64,000 nt of DNA from Saprospira sp. CCB-QB6 (GCF_028464065.1 NZ_CP116808.1:310001-374000); one strand, 5' to 3'; shown: positions 43,853 through 53,739, counted from the stretch's first letter. Notes: generated by a model not told the origin, from the sequence alone. Program-made: numbers and translations.

Positions 43853-44990
43853 AAAAATCTCTTAATCCATAAGGTGATCTAGTTCCATGGGGAGGTTTTA
43901 TATAAAAAGTTTTTGGAATATTCATGCCTCCCTTATTCATTAAATCTATACAATATGTCGTGCAGTTTTTCCCACCAAGCAATCCAAACATATTATAGTA
44001 TGGTGGTCGTAAAACACTTTTTCTAGCTGCAGCCTGTATGAGACTAAACTGTTTGGGATGTATAGATATTTCTTGCCAAGTATATTCTTCAAATTTTTTT
44101 GCACTAAATGGTCGATTTCGTGCCAACCCTGGCCTGAGCGTAGCAGTAAGAATCGGATTATCACGACCTTTATAAATTAAATCAAAAACTTCATCATCTA
44201 ATTGTAAAGCGCTATGCGCCTGTCGAGAAGAACGCCCCGTTTTTGTTCCTAGTTTAATTATTTTTTTAGTTCCTGATTGAGCTAGATCCGTAAAAGAAGT
44301 AGGAGGCAAACTATAACCTGTCGCATATTCAACAGCTTGATCTGCCACTTCATCAGCAATCTCACGTGCAACATTTGAAGACATTCCACTTGCAGCTATG
44401 ACCAGCCCTGGTCCTGCTACTACGGCAACGGTCCCCATAGTGCCTACAACACTGCTTACCCCTCTTCCATAATCACTCGAATAGATGCCACTATTCCAAC
44501 TCGCCCTCCACTTGTCAGCATAAGGTGAATTCGGATCATAAATTGGTTCGTACCGTCCTTCTGCAATACGCGATTCTATATTGTTGACAATTGGGTTATT
44601 TCCCCTTTTTTTCAGCTTTAGGTAAGTATTGACATCCGCTTGGGTATAGCCTATACTTCTCATATACTTGATAAACGCAGCACGCTTTTTAGCATGTTTA
44701 CCTGCTTTGCCTTTTGTAATAGCTGCTCTCTCGGTCCAGCCACCATATTCCTCATCCCAAACTTGCCCATTGGCTTCTCTATGTTCAATTTCTTCCTCTG
44801 AACAGTCAGGACATCCCGAATCTGCCCCTAAAGGATCTACATAGTAAATTGGGTTGCCATCAAAAGCCGAATAAGGAGACATTCCTGCATGAATCACAGG
44901 GTCCGTAGACCACCAGCGGCCTATGCGCCCATCTAGCTCTCTAAAGTATGTAGTATGATGCCCTGAGCCAATTTCTGGGCTTTTGCGCAT
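43833..44990 (-). CDS. Orphan RHS C-terminal toxin module
   Basis: A 385-residue reading frame beginning with the last part of an RHS core (YFRELDGRIGRWWSTDP, then FDGNPIYYVDPLGA), followed by about 330 residues unlike the main RHS protein. A hydrophobic glycine-rich stretch lies at about 180-205. The distal domain shows AHSALQLDDEVFDLIYKG and later GGKNCTTYCIDLM, a His-then-Asn-Cys order as in permuted NlpC/P60 (LRAT-like) papain-fold enzymes. It has no signal peptide or obvious promoter. It is read as a stored toxin tip that could replace the main tip by recombination through its 5' homology. Whether it is translated as it stands is unknown. Confidence 0.7.
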   Translation of the reverse strand: MRKSPEIGSGHHTTYFRELDGRIGRWWSTDPVIHAGMSPYSAFDGNPIYYVDPLGADSGCPDCSEEEIEHREANGQVWDEEYGGWTERAAITKGKAGKHAKKRAAFIKYMRSIGYTQADVNTYLKLKKRGNNPIVNNIESRIAEGRYEPIYDPNSPYADKWRASWNSGIYSSDYGRGVSSVVGTMGTVAVVAGPGLVIAASGMSSNVAREIADEVADQAVEYATGYSLPPTSFTDLAQSGTKKIIKLGTKTGRSSRQAHSALQLDDEVFDLIYKGRDNPILTATLRPGLARNRPFSAKKFEEYTWQEISIHPKQFSLIQAAARKSVLRPPYYNMFGLLGGKNCTTYCIDLMNKGGMNIPKTFYIKPPHGTRSPYGLRDFFDKTVK

Positions 44991-44994
44991 TCCA
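44899..44994 (-). repeat. RHS-core homology block of the orphan tip
   Basis: These 96 bases match 47210-47305 inside the main RHS gene at 94 positions. Similarity ends abruptly on the 5' side of the cassette (after 44994) and decays on the toxin side. It is the presumed recombination target. Confidence 0.92.
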
Positions 44995-45010
44995 AAAAAC
45001 GAGGTCTAAA

Positions 45011-45455
45011 GATACTATTTTTTGGGGCCTGCCGCCTGCGGCGGCCGGGCCCTTGCAGGGCTCGCAGATCTGCTCGGCCCTGCGCCAGCAAGCTGGCTGG
45101 GTCTGCCGCTACGCGGCACCCTTGCAGGCCCCTAGGCCTGCGGCGGCTTCGCCGCCTGTAGGATGGATATATATACCTGTAGGTTGAAACCCACTGCAAC
45201 AAAAGCGGCCATACTAAGCACAATAAAAATGAGCCGATGGTTAAAACCATCGGCCCATAACTAGAAAGACTAATCTCTTGCATCTAGAAGAAGCGACTGG
45301 CCACAACAAGGCTGAAAGCCGCAGTTCGACGACCAACGGGAGTAACCGATGTGCAGGGGTGGCCGAAGGCCAGACCAAGCGGGCGCAGCCCGCGCAGGGC
45401 CGAGCGAACAGCGAGCCCCGAAACGTAGCGCCCGCCGAAGGCGGGAGGCCCCGCT
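45011..45455. repeat. Direct-repeat copy C and flanking GC-rich repeats
   Basis: A forward GC-rich copy (about 45019-45135, GGGGCCTGCCGCC head) leads into the two-hairpin repeat copy C (45136-45290), nearly identical to copy B at 43053-43206. A reverse GC-rich copy follows (about 45290-45453), ending GGCGGGAGGCCCC as copy B does. No gene is credible in 44991-45465. Confidence 0.88.
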
Positions 45456-45465
45456 TAAAAACCAA

Positions 45466-46041
45466 CTACCAATCTGGCTGGCTGTATAATTTACCAACAT
45501 CTAGTTTGTAGTATACCCTATTTATCTCTTTAGCAGAACTTGAATTAGGGTAGTAATCAAATTCTATTCGCCAATAATAATCATCTGTTTTATATACGAC
45601 TATCTTATCCTCAAATATTTTCGCCCATTCTATAATATAATATCCACAATACGCATAGGTATAAGTTTTGATAATTAACTCCCCATCCTTAATTAAATAA
45701 TAACCAGCAAAACCATTAACCATATTATTGGCCACCTCATTATTTAGACTGTCTAATCCTGTACTAGCATACAACTTACCGTCTGCAAAAAAACGCATAA
45801 AATAACATTTTGGTGAATCATAAATAGCTGGATCATCACATTCATAATAAATCGCATTTGTATCTATCAAATCTTTGGGGTAAAGGTCCTCTGCTTTGGT
45901 CACATACGAATCCTTAAACTTTCGGGGAATTTGATTTCCTTTAGCTGTAGTCGTTGCAGAACAAATAGCGCAAGAATATTGCAGCAAAAGCAGCAAGCCA
46001 ACTAGGGCCAGTTGATATGAGCGGTAGTTCTTCTTTTTCAT
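45466..46041 (-). CDS. Putative exported immunity protein for the main RHS toxin
   Basis: A 191-residue protein with an N-terminal export signal of about 23 residues ending QYSC. Cys24 might be lipidated, although the lipobox is not canonical. The mature part is tyrosine-rich with many beta strands (MRFFADGKLYASTGLDSLN, IKTYTYAYCGYYIIEW). It starts 78 bases after the main RHS stop codon on the same strand, the position expected for an immunity gene. No family is recognised. If exported, it would protect the periplasm or outer membrane from the RHS tip. Confidence 0.5.
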   Translation of the reverse strand: MKKKNYRSYQLALVGLLLLLQYSCAICSATTTAKGNQIPRKFKDSYVTKAEDLYPKDLIDTNAIYYECDDPAIYDSPKCYFMRFFADGKLYASTGLDSLNNEVANNMVNGFAGYYLIKDGELIIKTYTYAYCGYYIIEWAKIFEDKIVVYKTDDYYWRIEFDYYPNSSSAKEINRVYYKLDVGKLYSQPDW

Positions 46042-46119
46042 AAAAATGATTTTGTTATACGATCAGAGCGGTGGCAAAAATTTAGGACGGCATAAGAGAA
46101 AATCTGCCCCGAAAAGCAC

Positions 46120-49100
46120 TTAGGGATGCATATTAGCGGTATGGTCAGCAGATATTATTACACCACGTCGGTTGTATTCAAACAATGGTGTCTTCACTAC
46201 ATATGTATGAATAAAGTGTTGGAACCAACCATCTGTGAGTATATCTACAGTAACGCCATTAGTTCGAATAAAGGTCGAAGCTAGATTTAGAGATTGATGA
46301 TATGGTGTTTGACTAAACATAATTTTCCCTGTAATTGGGTCTATAATTAGTTTTCTTTTGTTTCGTTCAATATCTATCTCAAACTTTCCAGTAAAGCTTT
46401 GATATCCTCCTTCATATATCCTTCCCCGAATCCTTGCTATAAGGATCAGTCCTCCAGTCCAGCCCCAATCTGTCTGACTGGCTATCCAGTCTAAATCTCC
46501 TTTGTTCAATATACCCATTTTTTCCAATCTTGATATGGCAAGACCAAGTAATGAAAAGAGCTTCATGTCATTATTGGCATAAAAAGAGAAATTTCCAATT
46601 CTAGCTCCAATAATCCCCTGATTGGTAAGCTCGCTAATAGCTGTATTATAAGTCCACATATGTCCAAAAGTAGCTGAATAACGCTGTTGATTTGGAATTG
46701 CAGACGCTGTCATATTGTTCAATGTATAAATATCCATTACGTCTCCCGTCCCCATATCACTACCAAAAGTTCCATGAAACGCTAATGTTGCATCCATTCC
46801 AATAGGTTGCTGTTCAGAAGTTCCCAACCCTCCGGAATACACACTCATTGACAAATCCATAACTCCCTGCACGTTTTCTCCTCGTAAACCAGCGCTTATG
46901 GTTCCACTAACATGGAATGGTATTTTCTTTTTGTGGCTAAGTCCTACCTTTAGTTTTAATTGAGCTCCTAATACCCCCTTAACAGGAGGGCCAGCTCCAG
47001 CAGCCACTTCTGCCACATAACTCTTCGAAAAAGAGGTAGAGCTAATTTCCGTTGATACAGCAACTTTATATTCAGATTCCGTTATACTAGATTCACTCCA
47101 AGTGGGACATTCTAGACCAGGACTAACTACACTTGCCCCAGAAGCATCCGTATAATAAATCGGATTTCCATCAAAGGTATTATAGGGCGATTGATGTGGG
47201 AAGGTAATGGGGTCCGTAGACCACCAGCGGCCCATCCGCCCATCTAGCTCTCTAAAGTATGTAGTATGATGCCCTGAGCCAATTTCTGGGCTTTTGCGCA
47301 TTCCATTATGGCCATATTCTGGAGGAATAGCCCCAGGAAAGTTCCGGCCAGGCATTTCCCAACCGTAGGCATAAGCATCTGTAGCCGATAATACATCTGC
47401 AAGATAGTAAGTTGCTACTGTTAAGTCTGTTCCCATTGGAAGCTTAATATCGCTAATTTCCATCCGCAAATCTCCTCGGAAATTGCTTAGCGCATAACGA
47501 TGATAGCCTCTTTCGTTTTGATACTGTACAGGAGCTGCGCTATCTATATCACTATAAAACGCTATGCCTTCTCTTCTCAATGTCGCCACGCCCAGTTCTT
47601 GCGTACGCAAATAAACTGCTGTCGCAATCTCTGTCGTCACTGTTGAGTAGGGCGTCCAAGTGGGTTTGGCTTCATACTCATAAGTAGCTTCCAATGCCCC
47701 TGAAGCACCTCTTAGGTAAACGGTATACTGCCAGTAATCAGCATTTTCAGCTTGTATAATCTTAAGTGTTCGATGGCCATCTAGGCCATAGCGATAAGAC
47801 ACATCGGCCTTGCCACTAGCTGTAGTATAATCTACCTTTGCTAACTTACCTGAAGGCGTCCAATGCAACTGTTCTACATCTTCTCGTTTGTTGGATAGCA
47901 AAGAGCCATTAGCATCATACTCATAGTTTTCTGTGGTCGATCCATATAGTTCTCCATCTATCAACTGAGTACTAACGCCATCTTCAATTTTTAATAGCTG
48001 GTTATTTTTGAAATCTAGTGAATTAACGGTCCCCCCCCCATTAACTGATTGATAGTGATATCTAAAATCATCAATCAACTGGGCATTGCCTTCATAGCGC
48101 TCCAAGCTAAGTAAGTTCCCATTAGCATCAAAGCTATAATTAGTAGCCCATTTCATACTTGTGGGGTTAGCAGACCAAGGTGCATTCGTCGATAGACTAG
48201 CGGCAGTAGCAGTAGCATTGCGAACAGCAGTCAACCGATTCAATTGATCATAACGGTAGCTCTTCCAGATGACATCCATAGCCTCCTGCTGCCCACTCAC
48301 ATATTCAGGGGCAGTCATAGACAACACTACAGAACTAATGTTTCCATTAAAGAGTTCTTGCTCATAATCAGTGGGTAAGTTGAGCATAGCTGCTCTTTGT
48401 CCGTTTGCGGTAGTTGATATTGCCTGATAATCATTCTGATGGTAATGTACGCCATAAGAAAAGACATCTTCTGCCACTCGGGCATGTATATCTGCAATTT
48501 GATGAATATCACTTAGAGCTTGGCCATCTCTACCGGGGTCTCGTCTTTGCCCCGAACTGGGATCAACCACAGACAAAGCATTTCCATTCATTGACTTTAG
48601 TTGTCCATTTAGTGTATAGACATAATCTAAGCCCTGTACTTTATGTTCGCCTAACTCTACCCGTCTTAATGGACCATGTAAATAATATTCATAGCTAGTC
48701 TCCTCATTCCAAATAAATCCATTAACGGAAGAATAGGCTTTTTTGAGGCGGTTATTTGCATCATAGCTATAGCGGAAAGAAAGCTCATCTTTCTTCCCTT
48801 TCTGATAATTTACTTCATGAACAGCTCCAGAAATAAGATCAAAATCGTACTCCCAGTTTTTCACTGTTGAATAAGCCAAGTAGCTATAATACTGTCCAAA
48901 ATTTGTGACATTCCCCATCACATCATAGCTATACAGCTCTTCCTCTTCAATATTTACCCCATCAGGCAAATACTGTCGGGCACTTACTCTGTTTCTTAAA
49001 TGCTGTTGTTGGCCATCTAAACTACTGACTAGAGTAGTTGCTAGAGGCTCATCAAAATAGATTTTACGTACCTCTGTTTTTTGCCAACCTTTATAGGTTA

Positions 49101-52100
49101 CATAGTAATTGGGGAAATTTTGATTGTAGATTTCATTTTGGTCGGTTAACCACTCTTGAGTTATATAATCTGCTATAGACTTTCCAATAGACTCCTCTAC
49201 AACTCCTGTTTCTACAGTCCGCCCTAAATCATCATAAATGATATAAGAAGCCTTGCCATCAATTTCTTGTTGGGCATCTTGAGAAAAAATTGGACGGCCT
49301 AATTTATCGTAATAAAGCTGCACTACTCCTTCATCTGGAGAACTATTACTAACCACCTGATTATATGCATTGTATACATAATGAGAAGGCATACTATGCT
49401 CAGGCAAGCAGTTCGCTGTAAGCGTACTTGCATTAGCCCGTGCAGCATCTACGGCGGGATAATTAGCAGGGTCTAAAAAGTGAACTCCTGCAGGAGGAAT
49501 GGTTCGCTCCAAATTCCCTACAGCATCATAATAATACAGTGTATAATGGTAAGTTCTATTTGTAGAAGTCATGGTCATCCGATCTTCTACTGCAGCACAT
49601 TCCGCAAGTAATTGACTACGAAGCGCTCTAATTTTTTCATCAATAGCAGCTTCTACGGCTAGATTTGTATAATGTGTAGAGAGAGCAGCTTCTTGTTCTT
49701 CACAAGATATAGTTTCATCATCTGCCCAACATTGAAGTTCTTCTGGTACAGCTGCAATTGTGCAAGAATTATAAGTTCCTCCTGTCGTTAATAAATCAAT
49801 AAATGCCTGATAATCTTCTATATCTGTGAATCCACCTACTGGTGCTTCTGATTCACAATAATTTGACCAACACTCCACTATATCTCCATCCAAAGCTAAA
49901 CCAGGATTAGCCTCATTGAGTAAATTGGCAACAGCAGTATAAGGAGGTGTTCCATCCAAAGCTAAACTAGAATTAGCTTCATTGAGCAAATTTCCTACAG
50001 CAGTATTAGAAGGTGTTCCATCCCCCACTGTCGTTAATAGATCATTGATTCCCTCACAAAAACATACTTCTATGGTTGTTGCTTGATCATTACAACTAAC
50101 TTCTATAAAGTTTTCGGTAACAATAGTCTGAAGACTGCCAGAATAATATCTATCTAGTGCCAAATTTAAGGTAACATACTCACTAGCTTGATTAGAAACG
50201 GTCCCTGTTGATGGGTCATAAATAGATTCTGTAGCAGGAACTCTCACTTCAACTACAATTTCATCAGAGGTTCCTCCTTCTCTTACTGTTGCTTGTATAT
50301 TAAAGTTATTGGCTGTATTTATACTAGACAGCTGAGCATCCAGATTTGCCTGAATGGTCGGAATTCTATCCCAATAGGTTCCTGCTGAATAATAAACATC
50401 AAAGGCTGAAGACAAATCATAAACTTGCGGGCTAGTCACTCCTTTTTCAATAAAAAGGGTATATGAACCTGAGGCATTTGTTAAGGATTCTGAGATGACT
50501 AACTCTGCACTTAAATAACCACAAGCAGGTAATACTGCATTAGCATTTGCATAATCATTAACTGCATCAATGTTTAAGCTACCATCAGTATTTGTAAATG
50601 CTCCTGCTACATTTGCCTCTTGACTTCCTCTTTGAGGAATTCTAATTACGTAAAAAGAACTTGTAGAATACTGATGAGAGGCTAAACCTAGCTCACTGTC
50701 ATCATCAGACAAAAACGAGCAATTAGCTGCAGTTGCTGCAAAGTAGTTATCAATCTCCTTATCTCTAATTTGACGGTAATGTTGTTTAAAGATTTCCCAA
50801 GCTGTAACATCTGGATCTGCTGCAGCAATTCCTTCTGCAACCTCCCAAAGCGTTTGCCCAGATCCACCATAATTACAGAGCTCTGATCCAATTTCAGTAA
50901 CAAGGTCATATGGCCCTAAATCAAATTGATTTGGGTCTATAATAGGATCTCCTACAAAAAGAGGGTGGCTTTCCCAATCGTTACTTCTCATTTGTTGACA
51001 AGCTACTGGACTTAACCAATCACCATTAGCATCTAGAATCCCTGCAGCCTGTGCCTCTGCTTCTGTCATTGTCATAAAACCAGCTGTACCATAAGCATAG
51101 TCTCTCGCCAATACATAAGGTGAGTTTTCAGCACAAAAAGCCTCATAAATACAGTACTCTGGATGTTCTGTAACTAAAATATCTTCCCAGCCAGCTTGCC
51201 AATTATCTCGTACCTCATTCCAGTTTTGTGCTGAGGTTAATGTTCCTGTAGTGGGGTCTATATAGTCAAAGTCATAATTTCCCGCTCCAGTAGTTAAGTT
51301 ATGTGTTAGCCAAAAATTATTCGCTGTATTAGTGCTGTTAATGGCTAAATTATCAAAATACTGTCCCTCAGGGCTCATATCTGCAGCCAAGATGTTATAT
51401 GTTGCCTCACAATAGATATCTGATGATGACAAATTACTTTCTATGGTCTCATTACAGCCTAAATCAACTACAACTTCATATTGACTAAAATCAATACAGT
51501 CATCTGTAGTAGGATCTACACCTTGTTGGCCTCCAGCTATATAATCCTGATACTCTTGATATTGCTGCTCTAATTCTGTTCTAAAGTCAGCCAGTTGAGT
51601 ACTCACATTTACTAGGCGAACTGATTTCTCAATAAGGTAACTTCCTATTGGGAAGTCTGTTCCAGTAGTAATCGTAAAAGTAACTGTTGTGCTATTTATT
51701 GACGAAAGTGCATTCATGTCACTCAACACTACAGCCGTTTGCCCTCCTAAATTAACATTACTTACCCCTGCTGTAGTATTAGCCAATATATACTCATTCG
51801 AAGCATCATCATACAACTTAATCTGTAATTCATACTCGCAATCTCCTGTAAGACAGGGCGAGCTAAATTCTCCAGGATTAAAAGTATATTCAAAAGTGTA
51901 AGTCTCATTGAGACTCAAGGGCGTAAATGGTCGACTAGATCGCCATACAACATCATCTCCATCTATTTCTTGTCTATTATGCTGTTGTAGATCAAGATCG
52001 ATGGTTTCAACCTGATTGAGGTAGCTCGCATAATGATAATTAGCTAAATTTAAATCATCTAGCATGGCGGTCCCATTATGCTCTGGAGCACCACCTACTA

Positions 52101-53739
52101 ATGCAGTTGCAATAACTTGCCCAGAAAGCGTCTCATAAGAAACAGAAACTTGACCATTTTGGTCAATAACTGCGGTCTTTCGATAATGCTCGCTATAGCC
52201 CACCTCGGCACCAAATAGTTTATCTAACTCTCTTTGGTCAACCGTTCCATAAATATATTTAACTCCATGACCGCCATCTTTGTTATACGTTTTTCCTACT
52301 CCATAACTCTCTTTTATCCGGCCCTGATTATCAAAAACAGATTGAGCATAAAGCGCCCCCTCTCCATCGGGAGTATAGGCCCCTAATTCATTATTGGCAT
52401 GAGCTTGATTGGCAGAATAATACTGAGCTGTACCAGAAGTCGTTGCCAATAAGGCCGGAGCAGAACCACTATAATGTTGGTCCAAATCAAAATCTACTGC
52501 CGAATAAGGCTTATTCGTCTGAGCAGATATATTATAATTTTCATAATACTTTAATTCACTAGAAAGATCCGGGCTGGGACTAGCCGCTATAGCCAAAGCT
52601 TGACGTCCCTCAAAATCATAAACCGTTTCTCCAATTAGTGCTACTTTTGTATCATTATCTTTAGTTACAGATTGTCGTAAACGTCCTGTTCCATCTGCAA
52701 AGCTCAAAAGCTCTGTCCGCTTTCCATTTTCAGCATAAGCTGCCGAATATAGCCAGTTTTTTGCTGCCGAACCATTTGTGCTTCCATCATAAGGAGGAAT
52801 ATCTCCATTATCGTGTACAAAAATAAAAGGTCCTTCCATCCAAGCAGTATAAACTGCTTGCTTTTTTGTTGTAGATTGACCAACCGCTCGCACTCTAAAG
52901 AAAAGCGCTCCTGACTCATAAGGGAGTTCCAAGGTATAGCGATTTCCTTTCAAATTTACTCGGCTAGCCTTTTCCCAACCATATGCTTCCACGTAATCTC
53001 TGATGTCACCACCAATCAACTGATCAGAGATATGCATCCATTCAAAATCATAAGAAGTCGCCCCTTCTAAAAAAGGCCAAACATAAGTTGTTTGTCGTTT
53101 AGTAAGGTCTAAAGATTGACGAGTTAAGGCAAAACTTGCCCCTAAATCTAAGCTGAAATAGCGTTCAATCTCTACTCTCGTTTCCAAGTAGAGATCTTCA
53201 AAAAAATCAACTCGAACCGAGGGCTCTTGCTGAAGCGTCCCTCCTCGTTCTGCATAAGCAATAGATTGTATCTGAGCCACTACTTTATGAGCATTAGGCA
53301 CTCGAACACCAGCCTGATCTGTAAACACTTGATTATGTCCAGGCTCATAGTTAATCGTCAACGTCTCTAGTGTTGTGGGCAACGGATCTCCATTTGCGGC
53401 CCAACTATAGATTTTCACAACTACCTCATAGGTCCAATCATGAGGAAATACAATTCCATCGCTTCCTTCCCACTTCAGATTCACAAATGCATCAGCCTTT
53501 ACATTGGTAAATCGCTTTGATTGATCAAAAGCAGTAGCTCCTAGCCCCAAATCCTCCCAATCTGAGTTGGCCTGCATGTAGGTATACCAAATATCTTCGG
53601 TTCCTATTTGAGCCGTATTTGTTATTTGTGTACCATGCAACTCATTGGATAATGATGAGGTCTGTGCTTTAGCTGCCATTTGCCCTAAAAGACAAATCAA
53701 AATCACTAAAATGGCTTTATGTATACTTTGTATTTTCAT
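46120..53739 (-). CDS. RHS/YD-repeat giant protein with C-terminal polymorphic toxin domain (DUF6443-like)
   Basis: A 2539-residue exported protein with signal peptide 1-25 (ends AAKAQ). Beta-rich N-terminal domains (about 30-320) precede a DUF6443-like segment (about 325-480, FADGTGRLRQSVTKDND). Next is a long cysteine-containing insertion (about 620-1390), then YD/RHS repeats (about 1395-2190, LYYDKLGRPIFSQD, YELYGSTTENYEYDANGS-like units). The conserved core (about 2150-2199) is YFRELDGRMGRWWSTDP to FDGNPIYYTDASGA. The last 340 residues are variable and beta-rich with GHMWTYNTAIS and WGWTGG, faintly like the Bacteroidota toxin type 23 domains; the activity is not assigned. RHS shells encapsulate their tips and release them for killing. 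The delivery route is unknown. Confidence 0.85.
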   Translation of the reverse strand: MKIQSIHKAILVILICLLGQMAAKAQTSSLSNELHGTQITNTAQIGTEDIWYTYMQANSDWEDLGLGATAFDQSKRFTNVKADAFVNLKWEGSDGIVFPHDWTYEVVVKIYSWAANGDPLPTTLETLTINYEPGHNQVFTDQAGVRVPNAHKVVAQIQSIAYAERGGTLQQEPSVRVDFFEDLYLETRVEIERYFSLDLGASFALTRQSLDLTKRQTTYVWPFLEGATSYDFEWMHISDQLIGGDIRDYVEAYGWEKASRVNLKGNRYTLELPYESGALFFRVRAVGQSTTKKQAVYTAWMEGPFIFVHDNGDIPPYDGSTNGSAAKNWLYSAAYAENGKRTELLSFADGTGRLRQSVTKDNDTKVALIGETVYDFEGRQALAIAASPSPDLSSELKYYENYNISAQTNKPYSAVDFDLDQHYSGSAPALLATTSGTAQYYSANQAHANNELGAYTPDGEGALYAQSVFDNQGRIKESYGVGKTYNKDGGHGVKYIYGTVDQRELDKLFGAEVGYSEHYRKTAVIDQNGQVSVSYETLSGQVIATALVGGAPEHNGTAMLDDLNLANYHYASYLNQVETIDLDLQQHNRQEIDGDDVVWRSSRPFTPLSLNETYTFEYTFNPGEFSSPCLTGDCEYELQIKLYDDASNEYILANTTAGVSNVNLGGQTAVVLSDMNALSSINSTTVTFTITTGTDFPIGSYLIEKSVRLVNVSTQLADFRTELEQQYQEYQDYIAGGQQGVDPTTDDCIDFSQYEVVVDLGCNETIESNLSSSDIYCEATYNILAADMSPEGQYFDNLAINSTNTANNFWLTHNLTTGAGNYDFDYIDPTTGTLTSAQNWNEVRDNWQAGWEDILVTEHPEYCIYEAFCAENSPYVLARDYAYGTAGFMTMTEAEAQAAGILDANGDWLSPVACQQMRSNDWESHPLFVGDPIIDPNQFDLGPYDLVTEIGSELCNYGGSGQTLWEVAEGIAAADPDVTAWEIFKQHYRQIRDKEIDNYFAATAANCSFLSDDDSELGLASHQYSTSSFYVIRIPQRGSQEANVAGAFTNTDGSLNIDAVNDYANANAVLPACGYLSAELVISESLTNASGSYTLFIEKGVTSPQVYDLSSAFDVYYSAGTYWDRIPTIQANLDAQLSSINTANNFNIQATVREGGTSDEIVVEVRVPATESIYDPSTGTVSNQASEYVTLNLALDRYYSGSLQTIVTENFIEVSCNDQATTIEVCFCEGINDLLTTVGDGTPSNTAVGNLLNEANSSLALDGTPPYTAVANLLNEANPGLALDGDIVECWSNYCESEAPVGGFTDIEDYQAFIDLLTTGGTYNSCTIAAVPEELQCWADDETISCEEQEAALSTHYTNLAVEAAIDEKIRALRSQLLAECAAVEDRMTMTSTNRTYHYTLYYYDAVGNLERTIPPAGVHFLDPANYPAVDAARANASTLTANCLPEHSMPSHYVYNAYNQVVSNSSPDEGVVQLYYDKLGRPIFSQDAQQEIDGKASYIIYDDLGRTVETGVVEESIGKSIADYITQEWLTDQNEIYNQNFPNYYVTYKGWQKTEVRKIYFDEPLATTLVSSLDGQQQHLRNRVSARQYLPDGVNIEEEELYSYDVMGNVTNFGQYYSYLAYSTVKNWEYDFDLISGAVHEVNYQKGKKDELSFRYSYDANNRLKKAYSSVNGFIWNEETSYEYYLHGPLRRVELGEHKVQGLDYVYTLNGQLKSMNGNALSVVDPSSGQRRDPGRDGQALSDIHQIADIHARVAEDVFSYGVHYHQNDYQAISTTANGQRAAMLNLPTDYEQELFNGNISSVVLSMTAPEYVSGQQEAMDVIWKSYRYDQLNRLTAVRNATATAASLSTNAPWSANPTSMKWATNYSFDANGNLLSLERYEGNAQLIDDFRYHYQSVNGGGTVNSLDFKNNQLLKIEDGVSTQLIDGELYGSTTENYEYDANGSLLSNKREDVEQLHWTPSGKLAKVDYTTASGKADVSYRYGLDGHRTLKIIQAENADYWQYTVYLRGASGALEATYEYEAKPTWTPYSTVTTEIATAVYLRTQELGVATLRREGIAFYSDIDSAAPVQYQNERGYHRYALSNFRGDLRMEISDIKLPMGTDLTVATYYLADVLSATDAYAYGWEMPGRNFPGAIPPEYGHNGMRKSPEIGSGHHTTYFRELDGRMGRWWSTDPITFPHQSPYNTFDGNPIYYTDASGASVVSPGLECPTWSESSITESEYKVAVSTEISSTSFSKSYVAEVAAGAGPPVKGVLGAQLKLKVGLSHKKKIPFHVSGTISAGLRGENVQGVMDLSMSVYSGGLGTSEQQPIGMDATLAFHGTFGSDMGTGDVMDIYTLNNMTASAIPNQQRYSATFGHMWTYNTAISELTNQGIIGARIGNFSFYANNDMKLFSLLGLAISRLEKMGILNKGDLDWIASQTDWGWTGGLILIARIRGRIYEGGYQSFTGKFEIDIERNKRKLIIDPITGKIMFSQTPYHQSLNLASTFIRTNGVTVDILTDGWFQHFIHTYVVKTPLFEYNRRGVIISADHTANMHP
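47210..47305 (-). repeat. RHS-core homology block in the main gene
   Basis: It encodes the conserved GSGHHTTYFRELDGR region. It matches the orphan block at 44899-44994 at 94 of 96 bases, the only long identity seen between the two. Confidence 0.92.
49885..50016 (-). repeat. In-frame 66-bp tandem duplication inside the RHS gene
   Basis: TCCATC recurs at 49885, 49951 and 50017, marking two 66-bp units. They encode two similar 22-residue segments (TAVGNLLNEANSSLALDG and TAVANLLNEANPGLALDG). The copies already differ at several bases. Confidence 0.85.

Noticed and set aside
44933-45283. A minus-strand frame starting in the repeat and running into the orphan RHS 5' end in another frame
   Set aside because: Its translation is repeat-derived (Arg-rich) and out of frame with the RHS core.
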